NCBI GenBank assembly: GCA_947472965.1 | Contig: CANJEF010000111.1 | Coordinates: 1 to 5,360 of the forward strand | Direction: 5' to 3' | DNA from: Sphingobacteriales bacterium | GTDB lineage: Bacteria; Bacteroidota; Bacteroidia; Chitinophagales; Chitinophagaceae | DNA length: 5,360 bases | Part shown: positions 1-5,360 of the stretch, piece after piece | Position numbering within the stretch: the stretch's first letter is position 1 | Layout of the letters: every line of letters starts with the position of its first letter | Translations under genes and position numbers: made by a program | Notes under the pieces: generated by a model | Databases searched by the model: none | Seen by the model: only the letters and a program-made list of their open reading frames with translations | What the model was told of the DNA's origin: nothing

Positions 1-93
1 ATGAATGCAGACAATGAGCAAATGATTTCTTCTGTAAGAGATGAGGTGAAATCATTCATGCAACAGTTCCCATTATACCCAGAACTTGGATAA
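1..93 (+). CDS. glyA: Serine hydroxymethyltransferase, C-terminal fragment (cut by window edge)
   Basis: The frame open from base 1 encodes 30 residues ending in TAA at 91-93. The tail reads VRDEVKSFMQQFPLYPELG, which resembles the extreme C-terminus of bacterial GlyA: a final amphipathic helix followed by an FPLY-type ending. GlyA is the cytosolic PLP enzyme that interconverts serine and glycine while charging tetrahydrofolate with a one-carbon unit. None of its catalytic region lies in the window, so the call rests on the tail alone. The ATG at base 1 is probably an internal methionine that coincides with the window edge, not a real start. The next gene begins 9 bases after the stop, which suggests co-transcription. 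A short independent ORF is possible but less likely. Confidence 0.72.
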   Translation: MNADNEQMISSVRDEVKSFMQQFPLYPELG

Positions 94-102
94 ATTCATT
101 TT

Positions 103-519
103 ATGATTCAACGCATCCAAACATTATGGCTTTTTCTTGCTGCCTCAACATCAGTGTTGATTTGGTTACTACCCGTTTTTGGAGACGATAGCGGGAACAT
201 CTTATTTAATATTGACGCAAGTCTTTTTTTGATGCTGGCTGTCATTTCTTCCGGATTGGTGTCATTGGCAACAATATTTCTATTTAAGAAAAGAGGAACC
301 CAAAAACAATTGATCATACTCAATTTCTGTATTGCTATCGCCATCATATCAATAGAATATATTGAGGTGATGAATTTCAAGACAAAAATGGGCATACTAC
401 AAGGCCATTGGCAGTTAAGCGCCATCCTACCCTTTTTCATTATAACATTTCTTGCTTTTGCTTACAGAGGCATCAGAAAGGATGAAAAATTATTGGATAG
501 TACAGATAGGATCCGATAA
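103..519 (+). CDS. DUF4293 family integral membrane protein
   Basis: This 138-residue protein has four hydrophobic segments at about residues 8-26, 39-61, 69-88 and 105-122, so it is almost certainly an inner-membrane protein. The opening MIQRIQTLWLFLAA and the charged ending with DEKLLDSTDRIR match the conserved ends of the DUF4293 family, small four-helix proteins of the Bacteroidota with no established function. The length is typical of the family. A short KKRGTQK stretch (62-68) forms a positive loop between helices 2 and 3. No catalytic motif is visible. It lies 9 bases after the glyA stop and 9 bases before the ADC-like start, so it is probably the middle gene of a + strand transcript. 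The start at 103 is favoured because the family motif begins exactly there. There is no clear Shine-Dalgarno sequence, as is usual in this phylum. Confidence 0.9.
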   Translation: MIQRIQTLWLFLAASTSVLIWLLPVFGDDSGNILFNIDASLFLMLAVISSGLVSLATIFLFKKRGTQKQLIILNFCIAIAIISIEYIEVMNFKTKMGILQGHWQLSAILPFFIITFLAFAYRGIRKDEKLLDSTDRIR

Positions 520-528
520 AATAAATTC

Positions 529-1263
529 ATGTCATCATTACAAGACGTTGTTTTTCCGGTTGACTTTCGAGATGTACATTATTTGGCACTCACCTATACT
601 TCGTCATTCGATGCTGTCAATAAAAAACTGAATGGCACTGGACTCAAGGCAGGATTGATTTTCAACGGAAAACCACTAATTGCCGTTGGACTCATTGAAT
701 ACAAGGATTCTGATCTGGGTGCATACAATGAAGTGATTATCGCAATTCCAGTCGTACCAAATGAAATCAAATCAAGTGTCTTTAATTGGCTGGATTTATA
801 TGCTCCATTAAACACAAGAAAACTTGGACAATACATCATTCATATCCCGGTAACATCTGAAAAATCAATGATTGCAGGAAGGGAATTATGGGGATATCCA
901 AAAATGGTAAGGAAGATTGAACACCATTTTAATAAAAGTGAAATGTCATCAACCATTTGCAATGAATCAGGCAATCATAAAATTGTAACATTCAAAGGGT
1001 CGCTAGGCATTGGTATTCCAATTGCCAATATGGATTTAATGACTTACTCATTTAAAGATGGTCAGATGCTTAAGACAACGGTAGATGTGAAAGCCAATAT
1101 GCAATGGAAGCCATTTGCCGATATCAGGATTTCAATTGCCGACATGGCAGAACCACTCTGCGAGGACCTTGTCGAATTCGGTATCTGCAATAAAAAGCCA
1201 CTCTTTACGATTGAGTCGAGCAATTTCAAAGCAAAATTTAATGAAGGGGTTGTGATGCCCTAG
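529..1263 (+). CDS. Acetoacetate decarboxylase superfamily protein, atypical active site
   Basis: At 244 residues it has the same length as Clostridium acetobutylicum acetoacetate decarboxylase (ADC). The core signature AGRELWGYPKMVRKI at 116-130 aligns by eye with the clostridial block AVGRELSAYPKKLG, which places the Schiff-base lysine at Lys125. LGAYNEVIIAIPV (63-75) matches the strand carrying active-site Glu76, here Glu68. Two deviations stand out. The second lysine (clostridial Lys116) is Met126. The position matching Arg29 is Val16, although Arg14 is close by. The protein may therefore decarboxylate another beta-keto acid, or use the lysine for aldolase- or dehydratase-like chemistry, as reported for other ADC-like proteins. 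No signal peptide or membrane segment is seen, so it is probably cytosolic. It follows the DUF4293 gene by 9 bases, and its last 26 bases overlap the convergent hydrolase gene. Family assignment is confident; substrate is unknown. Confidence 0.87.
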   Translation: MSSLQDVVFPVDFRDVHYLALTYTSSFDAVNKKLNGTGLKAGLIFNGKPLIAVGLIEYKDSDLGAYNEVIIAIPVVPNEIKSSVFNWLDLYAPLNTRKLGQYIIHIPVTSEKSMIAGRELWGYPKMVRKIEHHFNKSEMSSTICNESGNHKIVTFKGSLGIGIPIANMDLMTYSFKDGQMLKTTVDVKANMQWKPFADIRISIADMAEPLCEDLVEFGICNKKPLFTIESSNFKAKFNEGVVMP

Positions 1264-2053
1264 GCAACAAGCCATTAAAAAAACCTACTACCTCATCTGC
1301 AACTTTTTCCCAACCGGGCTCCAACATGAAACAATGTGCAGCATCCTTAATAATCAACGGCTCAACGCCAAAGTATGTAGCCATGCGCCTTGTAGATGCT
1401 TCTGAAATCAAATAATCATCCGCAGCCCCAACAACCATCATTGGAACAGGAGAAGCGCTTAATTTAGGTAATCGCAAAAAAGACATTTCAAGAAAAGCCA
1501 AAAAAGATTCATCCTGTAAAAAAGAATTTACTTTTTTCACTTTGTCAAGCGGATAAGTCTTACTAAACATGAGTTTCTTCAAACGTGATTCATTGTTGAT
1601 AATAGGGAGCCAACTCATTTTCAAACAAGAAAATAAAAAATGGAAAGGATAATCCCAGACTAACTTTGGGATCAATTTCCACAATCCTGTGTTGGGTACG
1701 GAGCACAACAGCACTACTCCTTTTACACGGGGTGATACATTGTTGAGATAATGTTGTATCGTAAACCCTCCCATTGAATGGCCTATTATAAAAACATCCC
1801 CAGTTAGTTCCTCAACAATTTGCTTCATGTCGTCAACATAATTCTTGATGCTAGTCCCTCTCAAGCTTCCCTCATTTGAAGAACCGGCATGGTATCGAAG
1901 ACTAATCGCACTTACATTAAAGCCTTTTTCAAAAAGATAGGAAAGAAAATTATCCTGCCAAACCCAAGCTCCCATGCAGGCTCCATGAACCAGCAAAACA
2001 GTTGGCCGATTCACCCCCTTAGGATGCAGTAGCTTGATATGCTCCAGGTTCAT
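1238..2053 (-). CDS. Alpha/beta hydrolase (probable esterase or lipase)
   Basis: This 271-residue protein has the alpha/beta-hydrolase fold motifs in order. An oxyanion-hole segment LVHGACMGAWVW lies at 21-32. The nucleophile elbow GHSMGG is at 91-96 with Ser93. A cap-like insertion spans about 121-200. The acid is in VVGAADDYLI (Asp212, possibly Asp213), and the histidine is His240 in DAAHCFMLEPGWE. The full triad predicts an active serine hydrolase. HGACxGAW-type oxyanion loops occur in esterase- and lipase-like members, but the substrate cannot be read from sequence. No signal peptide is evident, so it is probably cytosolic. The ATG at 2053 lies inside the upstream monooxygenase gene (35-base overlap). 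The next in-frame Met is residue 27, beyond the oxyanion histidine, so the first ATG is preferred. The overlap suggests translational coupling. The gene ends 26 bases inside the convergent ADC-like gene. Confidence 0.92.
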   Translation of the reverse strand: MNLEHIKLLHPKGVNRPTVLLVHGACMGAWVWQDNFLSYLFEKGFNVSAISLRYHAGSSNEGSLRGTSIKNYVDDMKQIVEELTGDVFIIGHSMGGFTIQHYLNNVSPRVKGVVLLCSVPNTGLWKLIPKLVWDYPFHFLFSCLKMSWLPIINNESRLKKLMFSKTYPLDKVKKVNSFLQDESFLAFLEMSFLRLPKLSASPVPMMVVGAADDYLISEASTRRMATYFGVEPLIIKDAAHCFMLEPGWEKVADEVVGFFNGLLPRASQPLH

Positions 2054-3341
2054 TGCTCAGAAAATTTTTAGGCAGTTGTTTGAGAAGACGTTTTTTGAAT
2101 CGGTGAAAATCAACCGTGATAGTATGCCGAGGCGTATTAATTTGTTTGAAGTCGGGGTGCCGTAACTCAGAGACAATTTTATCTTCAATATTATTGGGGC
2201 GCTCCCATTTGCCGGATAATTCCCTAGCCATGATCTTGCTTTGCAGTTCGGATCCAGGCCATATACAACCCAACGGTTGAAACAATCCAATGAAGTAAAG
2301 ACTTTTGATGGCAGGGTGCATCATCCTCAACCACAGTGGTACTTCCCCCTCCGTATAGTCAATAAGATTTTTATCAAAAAAAGGATGGCTGATAATATAT
2401 CCGGTGCATGCTACAATAATGTCATATGAGCCCTTGCTACCATCTTTAAAAATTACATCTTCCCCATCAAGTCTTTCGATATCTTTTTTCGGCTTGATCT
2501 TGCCATGGCGTATTGTAAAAAAAAGATCTTCATTAATGGTTGGATGGTGTGAACCCAAGGGTCCATCAGGCTGAGGCAGTCCATAATCCGTGTTTTTCCC
2601 ATTTCTAAAGTACAGACTTAATGCAGATATTTTTTGCCATATTGTTCTAGGCAACCAATGTATTTTTGTACTAAATACATCAGCCGGTTTGCCCATCATG
2701 AATTTAGGCGCAATCCAATAACCACGTCGCCAACTGATATCAACAGAAGCTGCTACCCTACTGCTTTCTACAGCCACATCACAGGCAGAATTTCCACCAC
2801 CAATAACAAGCACCCGTTTGCCTGTAAACTTCGAAAATCGTTTCACTTCATGGGAGTGAATAAACTCGCCATTGAATTTTCCAGGATATGTTGGAATACG
2901 GGGAAGCCAATGATGCCCGTTACAAACAGCCAATGCATCAAATAATGCTTCGGTTTCGATTCCATCCCTTTCAGTTGAAACCATCCACTTCCCATCATCG
3001 AGCATGATACAATTTTTTACCAGGGTATTAAATTGAATAAAGGGATATAAATTAAAATACTGTGCATACGACTTAAAATAGTCAGCAAGGTGTTTATGAG
3101 AAGGGTAATCAGGATAATCCTTTGGCATTGGATAATCGGCGTACTCACTCAGTGTTCTAGATGAAATGATATGCGTGGTTTCAAACACGGAGCTATGACC
3201 TACTTTTTCATTGAATACCCAGTTACCTCCAACTTCATTACCTAAATCGTAAACAACAACCTCATGACCCTCATCTAATAAATTTTTTGCTGCAGTAATG
3301 CCAGAGGGTCCAGCACCAATTACACAAACTCTTTTTTTCAT
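2019..3341 (-). CDS. Flavin-containing monooxygenase (FMO-like, NAD(P)H-dependent)
   Basis: This 440-residue protein has the two-nucleotide-fold layout of class B flavin monooxygenases. The FAD-binding GAGPSG is at 9-14, followed by EVGGNWVF (36-43), a typical second FAD-contact segment. The FMO signature region FNGEFIHSH lies at 156-164 (Phe156, Gly158, His162). The NADPH-binding VLVIGGGNSACDVA is at 177-190, and ACTGY at 311-315 is the usual C-terminal ATG-like motif. The size fits FMOs and bacterial trimethylamine-monooxygenase-like enzymes better than typical type I Baeyer-Villiger monooxygenases of about 540 residues. Such enzymes use NADPH and O2 to oxygenate soft N or S atoms, and some oxygenate ketones. 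The signature is odd: the aromatic residue expected four positions after His162 is Val166. It starts 47 bases after the adenine deaminase stop and overlaps the downstream hydrolase by 35 bases, which suggests a functional pair. Substrate is unknown. Confidence 0.92.
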   Translation of the reverse strand: MKKRVCVIGAGPSGITAAKNLLDEGHEVVVYDLGNEVGGNWVFNEKVGHSSVFETTHIISSRTLSEYADYPMPKDYPDYPSHKHLADYFKSYAQYFNLYPFIQFNTLVKNCIMLDDGKWMVSTERDGIETEALFDALAVCNGHHWLPRIPTYPGKFNGEFIHSHEVKRFSKFTGKRVLVIGGGNSACDVAVESSRVAASVDISWRRGYWIAPKFMMGKPADVFSTKIHWLPRTIWQKISALSLYFRNGKNTDYGLPQPDGPLGSHHPTINEDLFFTIRHGKIKPKKDIERLDGEDVIFKDGSKGSYDIIVACTGYIISHPFFDKNLIDYTEGEVPLWLRMMHPAIKSLYFIGLFQPLGCIWPGSELQSKIMARELSGKWERPNNIEDKIVSELRHPDFKQINTPRHTITVDFHRFKKRLLKQLPKNFLSNEPGAYQATAS

Positions 3342-3388
3342 CTACTTTTTTTTGGATTTCAAAAAATATAAACCAGCAAGCTAAATCA

Positions 3389-5029
3389 CTATGAATATAA
3401 ACAAAATTGATCTCCGTCAAACAACCCCTTATCGCTGAGCTTCACATGCGGTATAACAAGCAGTGCCATAAAAGACAATGACATAAAAGGTGCAGCCAGG
3501 GTGGATCCCAACTCTTTTGCCTGGCGATCAAGCGCAGTATAAGATTGTGAAACAGCATACCCATCATCAGCACTCATCAGGCCTGCAACAGGCAATGACA
3601 ACATCTGTTCAAAATTTTCAGACACACAGCTAATGCCTCCTTTTTGGCGTATGATCAAATTTATTGCCCTCATGATGCTTTCATCATCTACACCTACTGC
3701 AACGATGTTGTGGGAGTCGTGGGCAACGGAAGAAGCAATAGCTCCATGTTTCAGACCAAAGCCATTCACAAAGGCTTTTGATACTGGCGCTGGGTGATAG
3801 CGATTAACCACTACAATTTTCAATACGTCATTGGCCAGATTGCAATTCCAAGAACCTCCAACCAATGTTGGAAGGAGCTTTTTTTTCAGGGTAATCAATT
3901 GGCCATCAATACATCCAATAACGGGAATCGTATATTCTCCTGAGGCTTCGACGATCAAGTCATCGCTATTGATTTTTTCACAATGAAAGTGATTAAGCGG
4001 CTCTGAAATAAGCGGACATCTTTTGATGAATGATTTGTCGTTTTCAGAAACCTGCACCCCATCAATGTAGGTGGCCAATACCTTGAATTGTTTCAAGTCT
4101 TCAAGAAGAATAAAATCGGCAGGATCTCCGACCCTCAACATACCAACCTCCAAACCATAATGAAGTATGGGATTGATACAAGCGGCCTGCAGAATATTAA
4201 AAATATTATACCCTTTTTCAACAGCGCGAGAACAAAGCAAATTGATATGTCCGATTACAAGGCTATCCGGATGCTTATCATCACTGCAAAACATGATCTT
4301 ATCAGGATGCGATTCAATCAACGGGTTCAACTCATTAAAATTTTTGGCAGCACTTCCTTCCCGAATAATGATGATCATGCCCAAAGCCAACTTTTCCTGA
4401 GCCTCTTCAATTGTAAAACACTCATGATCAGTTGAGATGCCCCTTCCCACATATGTTCGTAGGTCGTCACCACTTAGTCCTGGCGCATGGCCATCAACGG
4501 GTTTTCTCAATTCATGTGCAGCATTTATTTTTTCAAGTACTTCATGATCACCAAAAATGGCACCAGGAAAATTCATCATTTCTGTGAGGTACCGAATATC
4601 TTTATCATTGAGTAATTCTTTCACATCGGCAGCATTCAACACAGCACCCGCGGTTTCAAAAAAGGTAGCGGGCACACAACTAGGAGCACCGAAATTAAAT
4701 TTGAACGGAACTTGCTTTCCATTTTGGATCATGAATCGTACACCCTCCATTCCACAAACATTTGCAATTTCATGGGGGTCGCTAACGGTTGCGACAGTTC
4801 CGTGAACAACAGCTAGTCGGGCAAATTCCGCAGGGGTGAGCATGGAGCTTTCAATGTGTACATGTGCGTCGATAAATCCCGGGGAAATATAGGGAAGTGA
4901 AGGATCAAACACACCTTCCTTTGAAATTGAAATGGAAAGAATATGTCCCTTTAAAACAGTCAGCTCCCCTATGGAAATATTTTTTTTTGAAATATTTATA
5001 ATATTGCCTTGAATCGAGAATGTGCCCAT
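3389..5029 (-). CDS. ade: Adenine deaminase
   Basis: This is a full-length 546-residue adenine deaminase (Ade/AdeC family, amidohydrolase superfamily), which converts adenine to hypoxanthine and ammonia in purine salvage and degradation. Metal-site motifs appear in order: PGFIDAHVHIESSML at 50-64 (His56, His58), VSDPHEIANV at 82-91, LTEMMNFPG at 148-156 (Glu150), DGHAPGLSG at 179-187 (His181), STDHECF at 199-205 (His202) and FCSDDKHPD at 247-255 (Asp250). The family's C-terminal domain follows, with VAHDSHNIVAVG at 435-446 and the ending LSDKGLFDGDQFCLYS. Every expected metal ligand is present, so it should be active in the cytosol. The ATG at 5029 gives the usual short N-terminal beta-sandwich before the barrel. 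Codons 14-17 contain a run of nine A's. It is co-directional with the monooxygenase 47 bases downstream, but no metabolic link between them is obvious. Confidence 0.96.
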   Translation of the reverse strand: MGTFSIQGNIINISKKNISIGELTVLKGHILSISISKEGVFDPSLPYISPGFIDAHVHIESSMLTPAEFARLAVVHGTVATVSDPHEIANVCGMEGVRFMIQNGKQVPFKFNFGAPSCVPATFFETAGAVLNAADVKELLNDKDIRYLTEMMNFPGAIFGDHEVLEKINAAHELRKPVDGHAPGLSGDDLRTYVGRGISTDHECFTIEEAQEKLALGMIIIIREGSAAKNFNELNPLIESHPDKIMFCSDDKHPDSLVIGHINLLCSRAVEKGYNIFNILQAACINPILHYGLEVGMLRVGDPADFILLEDLKQFKVLATYIDGVQVSENDKSFIKRCPLISEPLNHFHCEKINSDDLIVEASGEYTIPVIGCIDGQLITLKKKLLPTLVGGSWNCNLANDVLKIVVVNRYHPAPVSKAFVNGFGLKHGAIASSVAHDSHNIVAVGVDDESIMRAINLIIRQKGGISCVSENFEQMLSLPVAGLMSADDGYAVSQSYTALDRQAKELGSTLAAPFMSLSFMALLVIPHVKLSDKGLFDGDQFCLYS

Positions 5030-5080
5030 CTGACTGGTAAATTACAAAGGAATTTGCGATTGAACAAGATTTTGACCGGA

Positions 5081-5131
5081 CAGTAAAGGCCAGTAAAAAT
5101 TTAAACCAATGGAGATAGATGATATTTACTG
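5081..5131. repeat. Three copies of CAGTAAA upstream of adenine deaminase
   Basis: CAGTAAA occurs at 5081-5087 and again ten bases on at 5091-5097. Its reverse complement TTTACTG lies at 5125-5131. The direct pair is spaced by about one helical turn, and the second and third copies form an inverted pair with a 27-base gap. All lie 50-100 bases upstream of the adenine deaminase ATG. They could be regulator-binding half sites or chance repeats in AT-rich DNA. Confidence 0.22.
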
Positions 5132-5137
5132 ATTAAA

Positions 5138-5154
5138 TATTGAGATGATCAATA
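5138..5154. promoter_or_regulatory. Small dyad upstream of adenine deaminase, possible operator
   Basis: TATTGA-N5-TCAATA is a perfect 6-base inverted repeat. It lies about 110 bases upstream of the adenine deaminase start, in the 192-base gap that should hold that gene's promoter. Its symmetry and spacing would suit a dimeric regulator, but no known site was recognised. No convincing Bacteroidota promoter (TTTG and TAnnTTTG boxes) was found on the - strand nearby, so the role is speculative. Confidence 0.22.
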
Positions 5155-5203
5155 CTGAAACCAACTAAAATATTTTTATACTTTACAACTTTGAAATACT
5201 ATT

Positions 5204-5224
5204 TAATACCTCCTCGTGGTATTA
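5204..5224 (+). terminator. Candidate hairpin with T-tract next to the OmpA-like stop
   Basis: A perfect 7-base inverted repeat, TAATACC (5204-5210) and GGTATTA (5218-5224), encloses a 7-base loop. On the + strand it is followed directly by seven T's (5225-5231), the layout of an intrinsic terminator. The stem is AT-rich with only two G-C pairs, so it is weak. The T-tract lies on the + strand, while both flanking genes read on the - strand, and the stem's right arm contains their shared boundary, the OmpA-like stop codon. It may stop antisense transcription, or act as a 3'-end hairpin for the OmpA-like mRNA without a U-tract. Chance is possible in such AT-rich sequence. Confidence 0.35.
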
Positions 5225-5360
5225 TTTTTTTATCAAAAAAACCTCTACTCTTCTATTTTGCCATCCCAATTTTTTTTCAAAGGTTGATATTACAGGCTTT
5301 TGCTTTCCAAAATAATTGGTACTTACTCGACTTCCCTCAATGCCGTAGCTTAATATATAC
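5222..5360 (-). CDS. OmpA-like domain protein, C-terminal fragment (cut by window edge)
   Basis: Reading leftward from the right edge, an open frame encodes 45 residues and ends with TAA at 5222-5224. The readable part runs YILSYGIEGSRVSTNYFGKQ, then KPVIST, and near the end LGWQNRRVEVFLIKK. This matches the last third of an OmpA-like peptidoglycan-binding domain: a helix plus GI..xRV turn, a strand with G(K/E)xxP, then the NRRVE(V/I) strand. In this family the arginine of NRR lies near the diaminopimelate-binding pocket. Such proteins usually tether the outer membrane to peptidoglycan in the periplasm. The rest of the protein, including any signal peptide, lipobox or barrel, lies outside the window, so the subtype cannot be told. 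The GKQKP stretch differs from the common GExxP but is within the family's range. Confidence 0.82.
   Translation of the reverse strand, partial: YILSYGIEGSRVSTNYFGKQKPVISTFEKKLGWQNRRVEVFLIKK

Noticed and set aside
91..99. The nonamer TAAATTCAT occurs before both the DUF4293 start (91-99) and the ADC-like start (522-530)
   Set aside because: In the first copy it includes the glyA stop codon and in the second it includes the start codon, so the two copies do not hold equivalent positions. Probably chance in AT-rich DNA.
108..440. 110-codon open frame on the - strand across the DUF4293 gene
   Set aside because: It lies antisense to a clear four-helix membrane protein with family-specific ends, and its translation shows no domain-like motif. 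It is a shadow frame.
2634..2945. 103-codon open frame on the + strand inside the monooxygenase gene
   Set aside because: It is antisense to the conserved NADPH-binding and FMO signature region, which is clearly the coding strand. No recognisable protein features.
3342..3388. Possible promoter or terminator in the 47-base gap between adenine deaminase and the monooxygenase
   Set aside because: On the - strand a TATATTTTTTG stretch resembles a Bacteroidota -7 box, but its spacing is one base off and no TTTG box sits about 20 bases upstream. The AGC-TT-GCT stem before a T-rich stretch is only three base pairs long. Neither is good enough to annotate.
4088..4435. 115-codon open frame on the + strand inside adenine deaminase
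   Set aside because: It is antisense to conserved metal-binding motifs of adenine deaminase and has no coherent features of its own.
5209..5214. CCTCCT on the + strand, the complement of a strong Shine-Dalgarno sequence (AGGAGG on the - strand)
   Set aside because: No start codon with an open frame follows at a suitable distance on the - strand, and the bases form part of the hairpin next to the OmpA-like stop. Chance match.
5030..5221. Purine riboswitch upstream of adenine deaminase
   Set aside because: The conserved purine-riboswitch junction sequences and paired loops were not seen on the - strand, and the region is too AT-rich and unstructured to support the fold.

Overview
The window looks like ordinary chromosomal DNA from a member of the Bacteroidota. 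The evidence is a DUF4293-type membrane protein (a family known essentially from this phylum), AT-rich DNA with many A/T homopolymers, start codons without clear Shine-Dalgarno sequences, and an OmpA-like C-terminus at the right edge. No RNA gene, insertion sequence, phage gene or CRISPR array is visible, and no stretch over 300 bases lacks a gene.

Layout. On the + strand from the left edge are the last 30 codons of what looks like serine hydroxymethyltransferase (glyA, 1-93), a four-helix DUF4293 membrane protein (103-519), and an acetoacetate decarboxylase (ADC) superfamily protein (529-1263). Each is separated by 9 bases, so they are probably co-transcribed. Converging on them from the right, on the - strand, are the cut-off C-terminus of an OmpA-like protein (5222-5360), a 192-base gap with small dyads, adenine deaminase (3389-5029), a flavin-containing monooxygenase (FMO, 2019-3341) and an alpha/beta hydrolase (1238-2053). 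The monooxygenase and hydrolase overlap by 35 bases in the same direction. The hydrolase and the ADC-like gene overlap tail to tail by 26 bases.

How the genes may work together. Adenine deaminase (purine salvage) and GlyA (one-carbon metabolism) are housekeeping enzymes. The part most worth attention is the tight monooxygenase-hydrolase pair facing an ADC-like protein. A flavin monooxygenase that inserts oxygen next to a carbonyl, followed by an esterase, is a known catabolic logic (ketone to ester to alcohol plus acid), and an ADC-type enzyme could supply a ketone. Here this is inference only: the ADC-like protein keeps the Schiff-base lysine but lacks the neighbouring lysine and the active-site arginine of the clostridial enzyme, and the monooxygenase has a variant FMO signature. 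No clearly new defence or mobile system is present.
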